Assembly (NCBI GenBank): GCA_028023455.1
Contig: JAQFVV010006311.1
Coordinates: 1,244,001 to 1,308,000, forward strand
From: Epiperipatus broadwayi
Taxonomy: Eukaryota > Onychophora > Udeonychophora > Euonychophora > Peripatidae
Direction of reading: 5' to 3'
DNA length: 64,000 nt
Under the pieces are notes generated by a model, which saw nothing but the letters and a program-made list of their open reading frames with translations, was not told the origin of the DNA and ran no database searches. Of this stretch, positions 23,862 to 35,583 are shown piece after piece. Numbering within the stretch: position 1 is the stretch's first letter; each line of letters starts with the position of its first letter. The position numbers and the translations under genes are program-made.

Positions 23862-26800
23862 TATATAATGCAAAAAAGCCTAAAAAAAAGGAAAATATAA
23901 CAAGTGACCATTCATTATTAAAATATAAAATTTTATTGAATGAAATCTATGAAAAGGAATTGTACTTCTCTAATGATATTGACTACAAACTGGCCACTTT
24001 TCTAAAACAGAATTACAAAAAAAAATATTTTATAAAAAATGTAATTGTTTTACTGCTAATAACAGTATTCTTAGTCATAAAAATTGTCATAAAATTAACA
24101 ATCTGAATGCTGAATAAACAAAAAATATAACTGGCTAATGAATAAATAAGAGATGACATAACTGTTTACAAATCAAATCAAACTGAACAACATTAAGAAT
24201 AAAGTATATAATGATAAAAACAGTTAAGATCATAATAAAATATTCAAAATATTGGAGATCATCAGGGATAAAGTATTTATAAGGTTGCAAGGGGAAAATC
24301 AGTTGGTTTTTTACTTCAAAACTTAAGTTTAATAGATTACATATAGAAAAAATGCTGAATGCTGTAACAGTTTGTTTGAATATTATTTCTTATATTAGAC
24401 ATGAAAATGATAGGGGGAAATACATTAATTAATTATATATATCCATGACTATATATCTTGCCTATTTATATATAGAAAAATCAGTTAACATGACTTTATA
24501 TTTGATTGAATTATTAAATGTAACAACTGAAAAAATTTATAATACTTTAAATGATTTATATGTAATATAGGGTATATGAGCACAGACTTTCACACCACCC
24601 ACCTCTCTCCACTCTATCTAATAACACTGATACACCTAAACACATATATGCTGAAAAGATAAACAATCACCAATATACGTATTTCATGCTAAACCAGCAA
24701 TCATCAGTTGGTCCAGACTATCATCTTTACACACATATATAGTATAAGTGCTCAGATATATATTAAGATAGACTATCCTCATAGTTTAATGGACAGGCTT
24801 CAATCCACTCCACACTCCAACTCTTCAACCGTCCATCCAATTGAAAATCAGATGATGGAATGCTCAAAGGCCACCCTGAGGCCGAGATTATTGTCACACC
24901 CATGTTGACCTAAGATCAATCTGAACCCCACATGTACAGAACATAATCCATTTAATACATATGCAAGGATGGGCAGACATCTCTATAATGTAATAACTGA
25001 AACACAGGCTTGTTATATACCTGTGGCTATATATATATATGTAATATAGGGCATATGAGCACAGACTTTCACACCACCCACCTCTCTCCACTCTATCTAA
25101 TAACACTGATACACCTAAACACATATATGCTGAAAAGATAAACAATAACCAATATACGTATTTCATGCTAAACCAGCAATCATCAGTTGGTCCAGACTAT
25201 CATCTTTACACACATATATAGTATAAGTGCTCAGATATATATTAAGATAGACTATCCTCATAGTTTAATGGACAGGCTTCAATCCACTCCACCCTCCAAC
25301 TCTTCAACCCTCCATCCAATTGAAAATCTGATGATGGAATGCTCAAAGGCCACCCTGAGGCTGAGATTATTGTCACACCCATGTTGACCTAAGATCAATC
25401 TGAACCCCACATGTACAGGGAGTGTGGAGTGGATTGAAGCCTGTCCATTAAACTATGAGGATAGTCTATCTTAATATATATCTGAGCACTTATACTATAT
25501 ATGTGTGTAAAGATGATAGTCTGGACCAACTGATGATTGCTGGTTGAGCATGAAATACGTATATTGGTGATTGTTTATCTTTTCTGCATATATGTGTTTA
25601 GGTGTATCAGTGTTATTAGCTAGAGTGGAGAGAGGTGGGTGGTTTGAAAGTCTGTGCTCATATACCTTATATTACATATATATAGCCACAGGTATATAAC
25701 AAGCCTGTGTTTCAGTTATTACATTATAGAGATGTCTGCCCATCCTTGCATATGTATTAAATGGATTATGTCCTGTACATGTGGGGTTCAGATTGATCTT
25801 AGGTCAACATGGGTGTGACAATAATCTCGGCCTCAGGGTGGCCTTTGAGCATTCCATCATCAGATTTTCAATTGGATGGACGGTTGAAGAGTTGGAGTGT
25901 GGAGTGGATTGAAGCCTGTCCATTAAACTATGAGGATAGTCTATCTTAATATATATCTGAGCACTTATACTATATATGTGTGTAAAGATGATAGTCTGGA
26001 CCAACTGATGATTGCTGGTTTAGCATGAAATACGTATATTGGTGATTGTTTATCTTTTCAGCATATATGTGTTTAGGTGTATCAGTGTTATTAGATAGAG
26101 TGGAGAGAGGTGGGTGGTGTGAAAGTCTGTGCTCATATACCCTATATTACATATATATAGCCACAGGTATATAACAAGCCTGTGTTTCAGTTATTTAAAT
26201 GATTTATTAAAATTATTTGGTTTAACAAAAACATATTTAAATACAAATTTAATCAACTTAGCATGTATTAATGCTATCACAATGTTAGAAGAAAATAAAT
26301 GAAGCTACAAGATTTTTTTAGGATTTATTTTGACATTGTGCTAATCATTACCTTGGATTAACAGTTTCAGATATGGTTGAAGAAATTGGAAATATAATTA
26401 TTTTTCCATCGTTGTTGGACAGTTTGTAATATATGTCTCTAACAAGCAGTCAAAAATTAAAAGAATCTGCTAATTCATTAGATATACAAATGAATTTAAT
26501 TGAAAGAATTTTAAATACTCAATGAATTGCATCCAAACTTTCTTTTGTTTCAACAGTTTGGAATGTTTATAAAGCATGAAAAATTGTGAAAAAACCAAAG
26601 AAGAAAAGTGCTTATATAAAAATTTAGAAGAATTACATCAATAATTTGTGTTTGACATGTGACACTCTTGAAAATTTGTCAAAATTAAATTTATATATCA
26701 TGACATAAATATAAATTTAAAGTCATAAAAGTATTTTTTTTTACAAAAGATAATTTATTTCTGGGTTCCACTACAAATATGTTACAAGAGTCACTGAAGA

Positions 26801-27115
26801 CAGCCATTTTATGATATAAAAAGAAAATTGTCCAATAATTCTCAAAATCTTATTAGAAAACACTGAAAATATCTATTAAGACTAATATTATTGATGGAAA
26901 AAAGATATTGGATACTAAAAATTGTCCAGAAAATGTGAAGCTTATATCTGCTAAGGATGAAATAATTAATTTGGCAAAAAAAAGTGAATTAAAGAGAATA
27001 ATTAATGGGTTATTCAAAATAATATTTCAAATAAAATGAATATCCTGACAAGTTTTATGAATTGCAAAATGCAATAAACACCATTTCAATATTTTCCAGT
27101 AAATATAAAAGATAA
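23862..27115 (+). pseudogene. hAT transposase pseudogene (KIAA1586/ZNF862-like), interrupted
   Basis: The plus strand carries a decayed hAT transposase. Before the insertion, frames near 24340-24558 encode the segment preceding the catalytic core (LYLIELLNVTTEKIYNTL). After it (26207 on) follow FGLTKTYL, the NH-LGLTVSDMVEEIG box near 26345-26380, and the TRW-type box near 26514-26560 (NTQ-stop-IAS, then FVSTVWNVYKA). The conserved tryptophan of that box is TGA (26523-26525). The C-terminal part runs to about 27115. The part left of 24340 is only loosely assigned. hAT enzymes excise and insert DNA. Several frameshifts and stops mean this copy is dead. Confidence 0.75.
24546..26206. mobile_element. 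Repeat family A inverted array inserted in hAT
   Basis: The insert 24559-26193 (1,635 bp) is bounded by a perfect 13-bp target duplication, TTTAAATGATTTA, at 24546-24558 and 26194-26206. It holds family-A units of about 478 bp: roughly 1.8 units in one orientation (24559-25419; the second starts near 25047) and 1.6 in the other (25420-26193). The join is at 25418-25420. The copies are nearly identical. The similar 66-codon frames found in three copies follow from the repetition and show no protein motif. The whole array behaved as one insertion event. Confidence 0.8.
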
Positions 27116-27396
27116 TTTTTGCAAATAAATTTAATTTACACCTTATCTTCACTGTTTTTCATAAAAATTATTGGATTATCTTTGACATGCTTTGATTTTT
27201 CTGCTCATCTAAAGCATTATAACTAAAGGAGCACATGTTAGCAATAGATTCTAAATTCAAAATAAGAAAAATAGAAGTGTATATAGTAATAGATAAAAAA
27301 ACATTTCAAATGGTGTAAATTCAACAATATTATAATATATACTTTTGTAATTCAATTATTACTAATTTTCTTCTATATGGTATAGCATATAAAAGT
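27116..27396. other. Non-coding stretch after hAT
   Basis: Nothing is recognised. No clear hAT terminal inverted repeat could be found by eye. Confidence 0.4.
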
Positions 27397-27490
27397 GATT
27401 TACCCGTTGACGAAGAAGCTGCAAAAACCAAAACAATTAAATGGGCCGAGCGCTTTCGAGGTTTTCCCTCATATTCATGGCCAACATAAG
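27397..27490 (-). repeat. Penelope 3'-tail-like fragment
   Basis: On the minus strand, CCTCGAAAGCGCTCGGCC (27455-27475) resembles CTTGAAAGCGCTTGGGC at 32953-32970, which follows the GIY-YIG frame of a Penelope-like element. The neighbouring GCTTCTTCGTCAACGGGTAA is shared with 21577-21613. Only the tail is left. Confidence 0.45.
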
Positions 27491-29289
27491 TTATAGTAAA
27501 AATACATTCAAACCATGCTAGGCAGTAATAAATCTAAATATTATTTTAAAAACCACCTTTTCTGTGTATGTATTTTTATTTAACCAGATAATATATCCTT
27601 TTATATATACATAAAGTAATAAATAATGTTTTATTTTTTGTTATAGTTTTACTAAACCAGTATTTTATGAGAATCATCAATAATTTTTTCATAAAAATAA
27701 CAAACAATATTCACATGGTAAAAAGAATATAACTGGAAGCATTGTCATATATTTATAGACATGCACACATATTATAAGTGATAGTAAATGTCATACTAAA
27801 GTGACATATTATTATATTAAGTTGATTATCAGTTTAGTTAATTACAGTATATATTTTATTGGAAATCATTAAAATTAATTGTCCTTTGTGGTTTAAAGCT
27901 GTAATAGAATGGCAAGCTCTACAGGTCAAAGTTCATGAATCACAACTCAACTCTCACTTCCAGTTCCCGAGTTTCACGTTAACTTCTAAGCAACAAGCTA
28001 TTCTATTATTAATAAAACTAATTAACAATTTACCTTGATCATAAAAAAAATTTCAAATTTGAGTCGGATAAGATTGTAGACGTTCTCAATGAGGATATAA
28101 TTTTTTATTATATTATGGTAGTATACGTTTATAAAAGTAGATTGTACTTACATAACAAGGGAAATATATTTCTTACAAAGTCTATAAATTTGTGTGAACG
28201 TTATAAGAATAACTTTTAGTCTTAATCTCTGGCCATGGGAATATTTGTGAAAATGATAAATGCTAAAATTTAATATATAACAATGCTATTTCAATCTTTT
28301 CTGATATGGGAACTATTTTTAAATATAACACCATTCATGCTAGAATTTAAAGATTTTGACAAGCAGATTTAATCTCATTTTTATAATAAAAAGACTTTAA
28401 ATATTTACTTACAGCTTTTAAAGAGTTATTGAATAAAAATAATGTAATTGTTGTGTTTTTAAATAATAATTCAAATGCACAAATCACAATGAAAAATGTA
28501 TATAATATGATTGATTGCCAATATGAATGGTTCGTGTAATTTTAGCTGTAAAGATGATTGTTTAAAGAACAATATGTAACACTAGTTTAGAGTTTTAATT
28601 CAAGCTCTCTAATTGTCCAAAACTAGATTATGCCAAACATGATTGACTGGCATAGTGCAGTCATCAGGCTAAATCCGATAAATGAAAATATTCATTATAT
28701 ATAGACAAATACTTATTGCATACTCGCAATACACGTTATTTGTCAATTTTAATAAATTTTTAAATTAAAGGTTTCATTTAAATAAATTATCTCAACTAAT
28801 TTTATCATTAAAAAAGTGTAAAAATTTAAAATGTAAAGAAAATTATTATAAAAAAAGACAATTTTCAGTCTGAGAAATCTTTATAAAATATATTTGTAAA
28901 ATGTATTAACGAAAATTCAAATGAATTATTTTGGCAATCTACTTCTGCAATAGTTTCGGAATTGAATTTAGGCACATCTTAATAAAAATCAATTTTATTT
29001 TCTTCTGAAAATATTTAATATCAAAACCTAATTACAAAATTTAAAAAAGTAACAAATTTAATCTTTACATATATTTGTGTACATTTAGACATGTCTAGTG
29101 AGAGAGATATAAAGAAGAAATTAAAAAAAAAAAACAAATTTAAAGTTACTAAATAAGACGAAATTATTACATTTCTCACTATATGTAAAAAATTAGTTAA
29201 CCTTTTCCCTAACAGATAACTAATTTCTATAAAACATGAAATATCAAACAATGGTCAGAGTCCAAATTGTTCTACAAAAAGGAGTTAAT
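27491..29289. other. Non-coding stretch
   Basis: No gene is seen. A small inverted repeat lies at about 27905-28015. Near 28625-28680 (minus) a CTGATGACTGCACTATGCC segment recalls retroelement 3' ends but cannot be assigned. Confidence 0.45.
27905..28015. repeat. Small terminal-inverted-repeat element
   Basis: TAATAGAATGGCAAGCT at the left faces AGCAACAAGCTATTCTATTA at the right, enclosing about 75 bp that is GC-richer than its surroundings. No coding frame is present. It may be a tiny MITE or a decayed tRNA-like repeat. Confidence 0.4.
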
Positions 29290-29670
29290 GTGAACCATGT
29301 TACTATTAATATATATATATGATCACTAGATGGAGCTTACCAATAGCTCTAATGAAGCTTTATTTTATAAGTGCTGAAAGAGAAAGAATTCAAAATCTCT
29401 ATCTCTAGAAACTAGATTTAAAATACTAACTCAAAAATCAGCACTTGTAAAATACTTTTCTATTAATTTGAAAACCTGAACTTTTCAGACACATAATTGT
29501 CTTCAAATCCAGCTTTACAAACCAGATAGCTATATGGGTCTGAATTCATCTGTTTCACCATATAGTAATAACCTCTGCAATATAGCATCACAAAAGTCTT
29601 CAAAGGTACACTTATAATAATTAATAAAACAAGTCATAAATTTCGTAACTTGCTTTTAAGCTTGCATTTA
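29290..29670 (-). repeat. Penelope terminal-repeat copy lacking the ribozyme
   Basis: The reverse complement of 29290-29540 aligns with 14090-14370, including the TTGAAGACA and TAGATCTAGT/AAATCTAGTT regions and the ATAAAGCTT-TAGAG part. The roughly 75 bp that hold the hammerhead in the other copy are absent between GTTTCT and AGAGAT. A part of it (29321-29405) is repeated directly at 29671-29757. Confidence 0.6.
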
Positions 29671-30800
29671 AATGATCACTAGATGGAGCTTACCAATAGC
29701 TCTAATCAAACTTTATTTTATAAGTGCTGAAAGAGAAAGAATTCAAAATCTCTATCGGAAAGTTCCTATCTTCAGACCAATTCACAAAGTGCTTAGTATG
29801 CCTGACAAAAGTTTGTGACTTGTATGCCAAAGTACTAATAACATTAAGAAGAAATCTTGAGAAGTTTTGTCAATGTAAATTTCTAGAATTGACAACAGGT
29901 CTTTATATAATGTGGGTCTTATTTCGCTTATATATATCATAAAGATGTGAAAATTTGCTGAAATATGATATTTACTTTTTTCTAAATCAGTGAAAAAAAT
30001 CTATATTTTCTTAGTAATGCTTGAAACTCTCTTTCTATAGCTGATATAAACTTTTTTTGCACTTTACTGTATTAACCTGCAATAAGAAGCTCTCTTATTT
30101 TGTTATCATAATCAGTAGTATTCATTACAGCTGTAACAAGGCTTTTATCAGCAGAAAAAAATGAATATGGATTTATTTAATTTGAGAGATTTAATAGCTT
30201 TCTTTTTATCATAAGAAGTGCATAGTTTTGGTTTGGTATTTCTCAGGTATTCTTTTTAGTTTTCAGAATAATTCTGCTGCTTCTATTAGAGGCAGTTATT
30301 GGGTGACTTTTTCAGTTGTTGCTATTATATATAATAAAGGGATGTTAAATGTTGTAATAACAAAATTTATTCCCTATTCTAGGAAAAAATGTCAGAATCT
30401 GTTAGATGTTGGAACTAAGATTTTCAATGGATAAAGCTGGTAGATTGTTTAGTGCTGTATGGAATCTTATAAGCCAATGGATTCTTTTGATGTTCTTTTG
30501 TTTTTTTTTCAAAAAATTTATAATGTGAAACTCTTATGAAGTATCAAATATTCTATATTACCAATGGAACACAAAGTTTAATATCTGAAAAAACTTAGTC
30601 TTTATTCTTTCTCTTAACAGAGCCTCATTTGCTCTCTGAGGAATTTTCTCATTTCACTGAGAGTGAATTGGAGGGTTCCAATTTGAAACTATTAGATATA
30701 ACATCAACAGATTTGCATTTATATAGGAAAGTTAATTGATGTTTTACTTTGGACAATTGTAGATGTAATTTATCATGTCTAAAGTTTGATTAGCATCACC
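29671..30800 (-). pseudogene. Penelope-like element, N-terminal half of the reverse transcriptase
   Basis: Minus-strand frames follow the Penelope RT from its N-terminal region: GINFVITTFNIPLLYIIA near 30385-30330, a linker to about 30180, then the ADK-type box (DKSLVTAVMNTTDYDNKI) near 30150-30095, and a decayed RP-V segment with VRHTKHFVNWSED down to about 29765. The catalytic YADD part and the GIY-YIG domain are missing; the RT is joined at 29757 to a terminal-repeat segment. Frameshifts and stops are frequent. The plus-strand frames at 29724-29942 and 30228-30434 are shadows. Confidence 0.65.
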
Positions 30801-32279
30801 CAATATCTTTTTTTTTAAATTGGAAGAGTTCTGATCTAAATTTGTTTATGTCTATAAAGAAACAGTATTAAGTAAAATTATAAAATTAAAAAAAAACATA
30901 CTATCAGTATTAATAAAAAATATATTAGCTATTATTTCAGTAGCCCAAAATATAACCAGTTCTCCTTTCTGATTAGTTTCATGTAACAAATATATACATA
31001 ACAGAAATGGATATCTTTTCAACATACATCTTCCTCTTTAAAGTGCACTGAAACAAAATAAAAAACATTTTATAATATGCCTGATTAAATAAAAAAAAAA
31101 AAAATTATTTTGTAACATAATGTTATTCATTCCACTTCTTACATTCAAGTAGAATAATAATCAAATGTTTTAGTAATAGAAACCACAAGCCAAAGCAACA
31201 AGCAGGAAAATTTTATTACCTGGAGTCCAGATAGAATGAATCAAAATTTTAAGTTTTCCAAATAAATTTTTAATACAGTACTACTAAATGTACAAATTAT
31301 CTTTATTGAATGAAGAAAATGAATACAATCTGCCTTCACTTATGTTATTATTAAAATTACTGTTAACCTTATCAGTTTCAATATCATTGAAAAGCTATTA
31401 AAAAATTTCAGAAGACCATGTATTATCCTCTACTTAACTGAAAATATCACATCTGATGAACACTGTGACAAGTCTGATGGATATTATGTAAACAAGTTGC
31501 TTTAATTCAATCTTAATATCATAAATCTATATCTGAAAAATAGCAGTCAATCACTTAACTTTTTACCTCACATATGATAAAACAAGATCAGCTCTCTATT
31601 CTAATGCTCTATATTTTAAGTTTTATTAATTAGTGATTACCACTCACTTTATTGCATTTAAATCATTGTCTTTAGGTCAACTTTTGTAATTTGCCTTCCT
31701 TTCAACTTAAAATTTCAAGGCAATATTGGTGAAGACAAAAACCAGAAACTAAAAATGAAGATTAAATGCAGTAAAGTGTCTGATAATCACTGATTACCCA
31801 AGCTTATAGAAGATGCACTCAATAAGTTGTTATTGTCTTTAAATCGATCTTTTTATACAGATCTGCATTTATGCACAGGTGATTTATGGGCCATGCCAAT
31901 CTGGTGGCTCATAAATATAGTTAATTTTGATGAAATGTTTTTAATATTTTATAAATCTTATTCTGATTGAGAATTCTACAATTTAATTGCACATTGAGAT
32001 CAAAAATTTTAAGTATGGCTTGTTTCATTAAATAAAGGTTATATATATTCCTAATATTAATTTAATGCATCTCATATTATTTCATATATAACTCAATTAA
32101 TTAATCCACCTGTTGACGCTAAGCTACAAATCATACACTAAGTTCTTTATGGAGTAATATAAAATGCACTGTATTCAAATTTTGTTTTGACTTTATAATA
32201 TGTACATAATGTACTACAATATATAATTTATTGCTTTTTCTAATCAAATTTAGTTTTATTTTTCTGGATTTTCTTTTTT
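30801..32279. other. Non-coding stretch
   Basis: No coding frame is recognised except possible decayed Penelope leader sequence at the left edge. An imperfect hairpin lies at 31628-31796. Confidence 0.45.
31628..31796. repeat. Imperfect hairpin, possible MITE
   Basis: The arms 31628-31664 and 31760-31796 are inverted copies (TAATTAGTGATTA against TAATCACTGATTA, then CACTTTA-TGCATTTAA), and weaker pairing continues inward (AATTTGCCTT with AAGGCAATATT). About 169 bp, no frame. Confidence 0.55.
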
Positions 32280-32843
32280 TTTTGTTTTAACTTAATACAT
32301 TACACAATTGATAGGAAGATTAGACAATTTTACAGTAAATTAAACAGCAATGTTATTAAGCAGCAGAAAAATAGAATTTTGTTACCATATATTGCAACTA
32401 CCCATAGAAAGTTTTACTCAGTGTTTAATAAAGAATTTCAACTAAGCTTTCATACACCCCCTAATACAAATAGGATTATTAATAACACCAAAGACATTAT
32501 AACACCCAACAATACCTCTCAAGCTGTATATAATATTTCATGTCCAGAAAATAACTGCAGGGCATCATACTATGGGGAAACGAAAGCAACTCTTTCTACA
32601 AGACTATCCCAGCACAAATATTCTTACAATAAGGCCCAAGTAGACCCAAATTTCAACTCAATATTTGCAATACATCAGAAATCAGCTGGTCATGCATGTG
32701 AACCTAAAAATGCAAGAATAGTTTGCAGGGAGAGAAATGACATTAAGAGAAAAGTTAAAGAAGCATGTTTTATTGCTATTGATGATAAGGCTATGAATAG
32801 GAAAGATGCGTGTTACAAAATCTCTAAGAAATGGATCATTTAG
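32280..32843 (+). CDS. Penelope-like C-terminal fragment with open GIY-YIG endonuclease
   Basis: The frame is open from about 32280 to the TAG at 32841-32843, over 180 codons. The last 155 (from 32379) were taken as the clear part; there is no convincing ATG, because the true protein would begin far upstream in a reverse transcriptase that is absent. The linker motif ILLPYIATTHRKF is followed by the GIY-YIG nuclease: AVYNISC near 32523, YYGET near 32569 and the arginine of TRLSQHK near 32600. In Penelope-like elements this domain nicks target DNA for insertion. A Penelope 3' tail (32844-33065) follows. Intact frame, but truncated element. Confidence 0.8.
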   Translation, partial: FCFNLIHYTIDRKIRQFYSKLNSNVIKQQKNRILLPYIATTHRKFYSVFNKEFQLSFHTPPNTNRIINNTKDIITPNNTSQAVYNISCPENNCRASYYGETKATLSTRLSQHKYSYNKAQVDPNFNSIFAIHQKSAGHACEPKNARIVCRERNDIKRKVKEACFIAIDDKAMNRKDACYKISKKWII

Positions 32844-33065
32844 CGCTGACACATTTACTTTCAACTAATTTACATATATCAGCATATTTTAGCATATACC
32901 AACACACTATGCTTATTCTTTGTTGCCCATGATTATGAGAGCTAAGTTCTCTTGAAAGCGCTTGGGCATTATTCTTTAGATATTATAATTATTTTGAGTT
33001 TATAATATATTGTTATTTAATCCTGATGAAGCTCGGTTGTTGTGCACGTATTTGCGCATTAAAAT
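32844..33065 (+). repeat. Penelope 3' tail
   Basis: Directly after the GIY-YIG stop there is a CTTGAAAGCGCTTGGGCA motif (32953-32971) and a CCTGATGAAGCTCGG motif (33021-33035). The latter begins like a hammerhead core (CTGATGA), but the following GAAAC is lost (CGTATT), so no ribozyme is called. Confidence 0.5.
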
Positions 33066-34297
33066 TATATATATTAATACCTGACTATAATTTTATAAAA
33101 TGTATTTCAATTAATATATTTTTAATAGTGACTAAATAATTAATTTTTATACAATGAACAATTATAACATTCATGTTAATTTATAGAGAATAGTTTAAGC
33201 ATTAAAACACAAGTTGATGGTTGGAGAATAAATGACTCTCAAATAAAAATTAACTGCAAGTAATTAATAGGCTTTGCTTTAAATCAAGTATTTCCTCTGG
33301 CCTTGTAGAATAAGATTAGCTACTGACTCTTATACAGTATGCCTTTTCTATTTTTTTTATTATCCTGTATTATCTCACTGTCTTCAGTCACTTAACTGAG
33401 TATAAAGTCTAGAGATTATTCTCTGATGTCATCAGTTTATATTTCTATACTAAGTGTGATACTTTAATTATATTTATAGAAATCCTGAATCTATTCATTT
33501 TTTCACTTTTGTGTACAAGGTCTGTGCATTGCAAAAGCAAAAGTGGAGATAGATTTAAACTTTGTAGTTTTTAGTTGTGATCTTTGCATAAGACTGTGCA
33601 ACCATCAATTATAACTTTTATAATTGAACTTCTGACAAGAATTCATTTCAGCAAATTATTACATGTTTACATAATCCTACTTAGGAATCTTTCTGGTTAT
33701 TGTAAAAGTGGAAAGAGATAGAAAAGCCACTTTCACTCATTATTTTCTAGATAGTATGACTAGTAGATCAATAATCAAAATGTTAGAAATATTTGGTAAA
33801 ATCAGTAATGGTATGGTGGTATATAAAGAGAATATAGTATTAATAAATATAAGTATTTTAATTTTCTATTTATAGAATTTGTAAACATTGCTTAATGTGA
33901 ATTTTTTAAAATATGCATAGAAGATAACAGCTCTTGTCACTAAAAAGCTGCCAATTATTAAAGGTTGGTATAGATATTCTTAGTGAAATTTACCTTCCAA
34001 AAATAATAATAAAAATAAAGATGGCTGACGAGGACAGAAAAAAGATAGCATGATGTTGGATTAGTTAGATCTCATTTAATATTTTCAATTCTTGGAATCT
34101 ATAGTTGTATCAGCGAAAGACTAATAATATTAAAACTTGATATCTGTATCAATTTTATCAGTACTTAATAGATCCAGAGAGTTAGAGATAAGATTTTATT
34201 TATTGTTGGATAATATTATAAATCAATTCCATTACAACAATACATTTTTATTCTTGAATACTTACTTGCACATGGTTACCCAAAATATTAGAAGTGA
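33066..34297. other. Non-coding stretch
   Basis: No feature is recognised. The 78-codon plus frame at 34137-34373 overlaps the tail of the neighbouring RTE and has no motif. Confidence 0.5.
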
Positions 34298-35485
34298 TGG
34301 TCATCATCATTACCAATCATTATCAACCCACCGCAGGATGAAAATCTCTCCAAATTCAATCTATCTTCTCTGATCTTTAGCTTCTCTTCTCCACATCACC
34401 TCTGCACACTTTCTTATTTCATCCTTCCATCTCATATGTGGTCTCTTTCTGGGTCTTTTATAATCTTTTGGAATCCAGTTTAAGATTTCAATTGTCCATC
34501 TATTATCATCTCTTCTAGCAATATGTCCATCCCAGCTACACTTCAGTCTTTTAATTTTTTCAATGAGGTCTGTAACACCTGTTTGTTATCTTACCCATAT
34601 ATTGTGTTTTTGATCTCTTCTTGTTACTCCCAGTATGCATCTCTCTATACTTCTTTGAGTGACCTGAAGTCTCTGTATTGCTCTTAATATATCCATAAGT
34701 AAGAACTGGTAAAACACATTTATTAAAAACCTTCCTTTTCAAACACATAAACATATTTCCTTTTAGTATCAAGTTATTTCTACCTAAAGCACTCCAACCA
34801 AGTCTAATTCTATGATTAATTTCATCCATTATGTTTTCATCTTTATTAATAATCTGACCAAGATATTTGTAGCTGCTAACTTCTTCTAACTCATCATAAT
34901 CAATCTTTATTTTCATATTTTGAGAAAATCCAATAAACATTACTTTAGTCTTTTTAACATTTATCTTTAGTCCTACTTTCCTACTTTCATCTGATAATTC
35001 CTGCAACACTTCCTGCAGCTTTAAAGCATTATTTGAAAACATAACTACATCATCTGCAAAATCTAAATGACTTAAATAATCTCCATTTACTTTCACTCCT
35101 TTAGCTTCCCAATTTAATCCACAAAATACTTCTTGGAGCACTGCTGTAAAATGTTTTGGAGATATGGAGTCACTCCATCTTACACCATTCTCAATGTTGA
35201 CCTTCCCAGTATCATGTAATCTAATTGTTGCTGTTGCATTTTTATAAATATTCTTTAAAATGTGACAATATCCTGGATCTATACCTTGATGATCCAATGC
35301 TTTAATCCCTGAAGAAATGTTTATATAATCAAATGCCTTTTCATAATCTACAAATCCAAAGCATAATGGCAACTCATATTCATTTGCCCTTTCTATAACT
35401 TCTCACAATACCTGGATATGATCTACTGTACTAAAACCATTTTTAAATCCAGCTTGTTCTCTTGGTTAATGGAAATCCAATGTTC
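34298..35485 (-). CDS. RTE-type LINE, reverse transcriptase with 270-codon open frame
   Basis: The minus strand carries the RT palm and thumb and the C-terminal end of an RTE element. The open part (35372 to 34560) has FVDYEKAFD at residues 7-15 (motif A), the catalytic FADD at 105-108 (motif C), GLKINVKKTKVMFIGF and YKYLGQIIN (motifs D and E). Motif B is damaged (GVRWSDSISP instead of GVRQGDxISP), so activity is doubtful. Downstream, in other frames, follow the YG and RKRPHVRW-type C-terminal segments, then an ATGATGA tail at 34298-34310. The 5' end is truncated at about 35485: fingers and endonuclease are missing. Typical RTE insertion remnant. Confidence 0.8.
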
Positions 35486-35583
35486 TCTATAGAGAAGTGA
35501 TGGTATAGAGTATTATATTATAGCTAGGAGTCCAAATGTAAATAAATTAATGTTATACATGCATTAAACTGTTGAAGAATGAT

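Noticed and set aside
24708-26004. Three similar 66-codon frames as a small gene family
   Set aside because: They are the same segment of repeat A copied in the array; no protein motif and the surrounding DNA is equally conserved.
24240-27115. Second block apparently using TGA as tryptophan
   Set aside because: The order of motifs matches a hAT transposase of standard code; the TGA codons fall at Trp but also at non-Trp positions, so they are decay.
28625-28680. Hammerhead-like CTGATGA segment on the minus strand
   Set aside because: The segment after the putative stem II is TCAA, not GAAA.
32953-33040. Hammerhead ribozyme at the Penelope tail
   Set aside because: CTGATGA is present but the GAAAC part reads CGTATT and stem II does not pair well.
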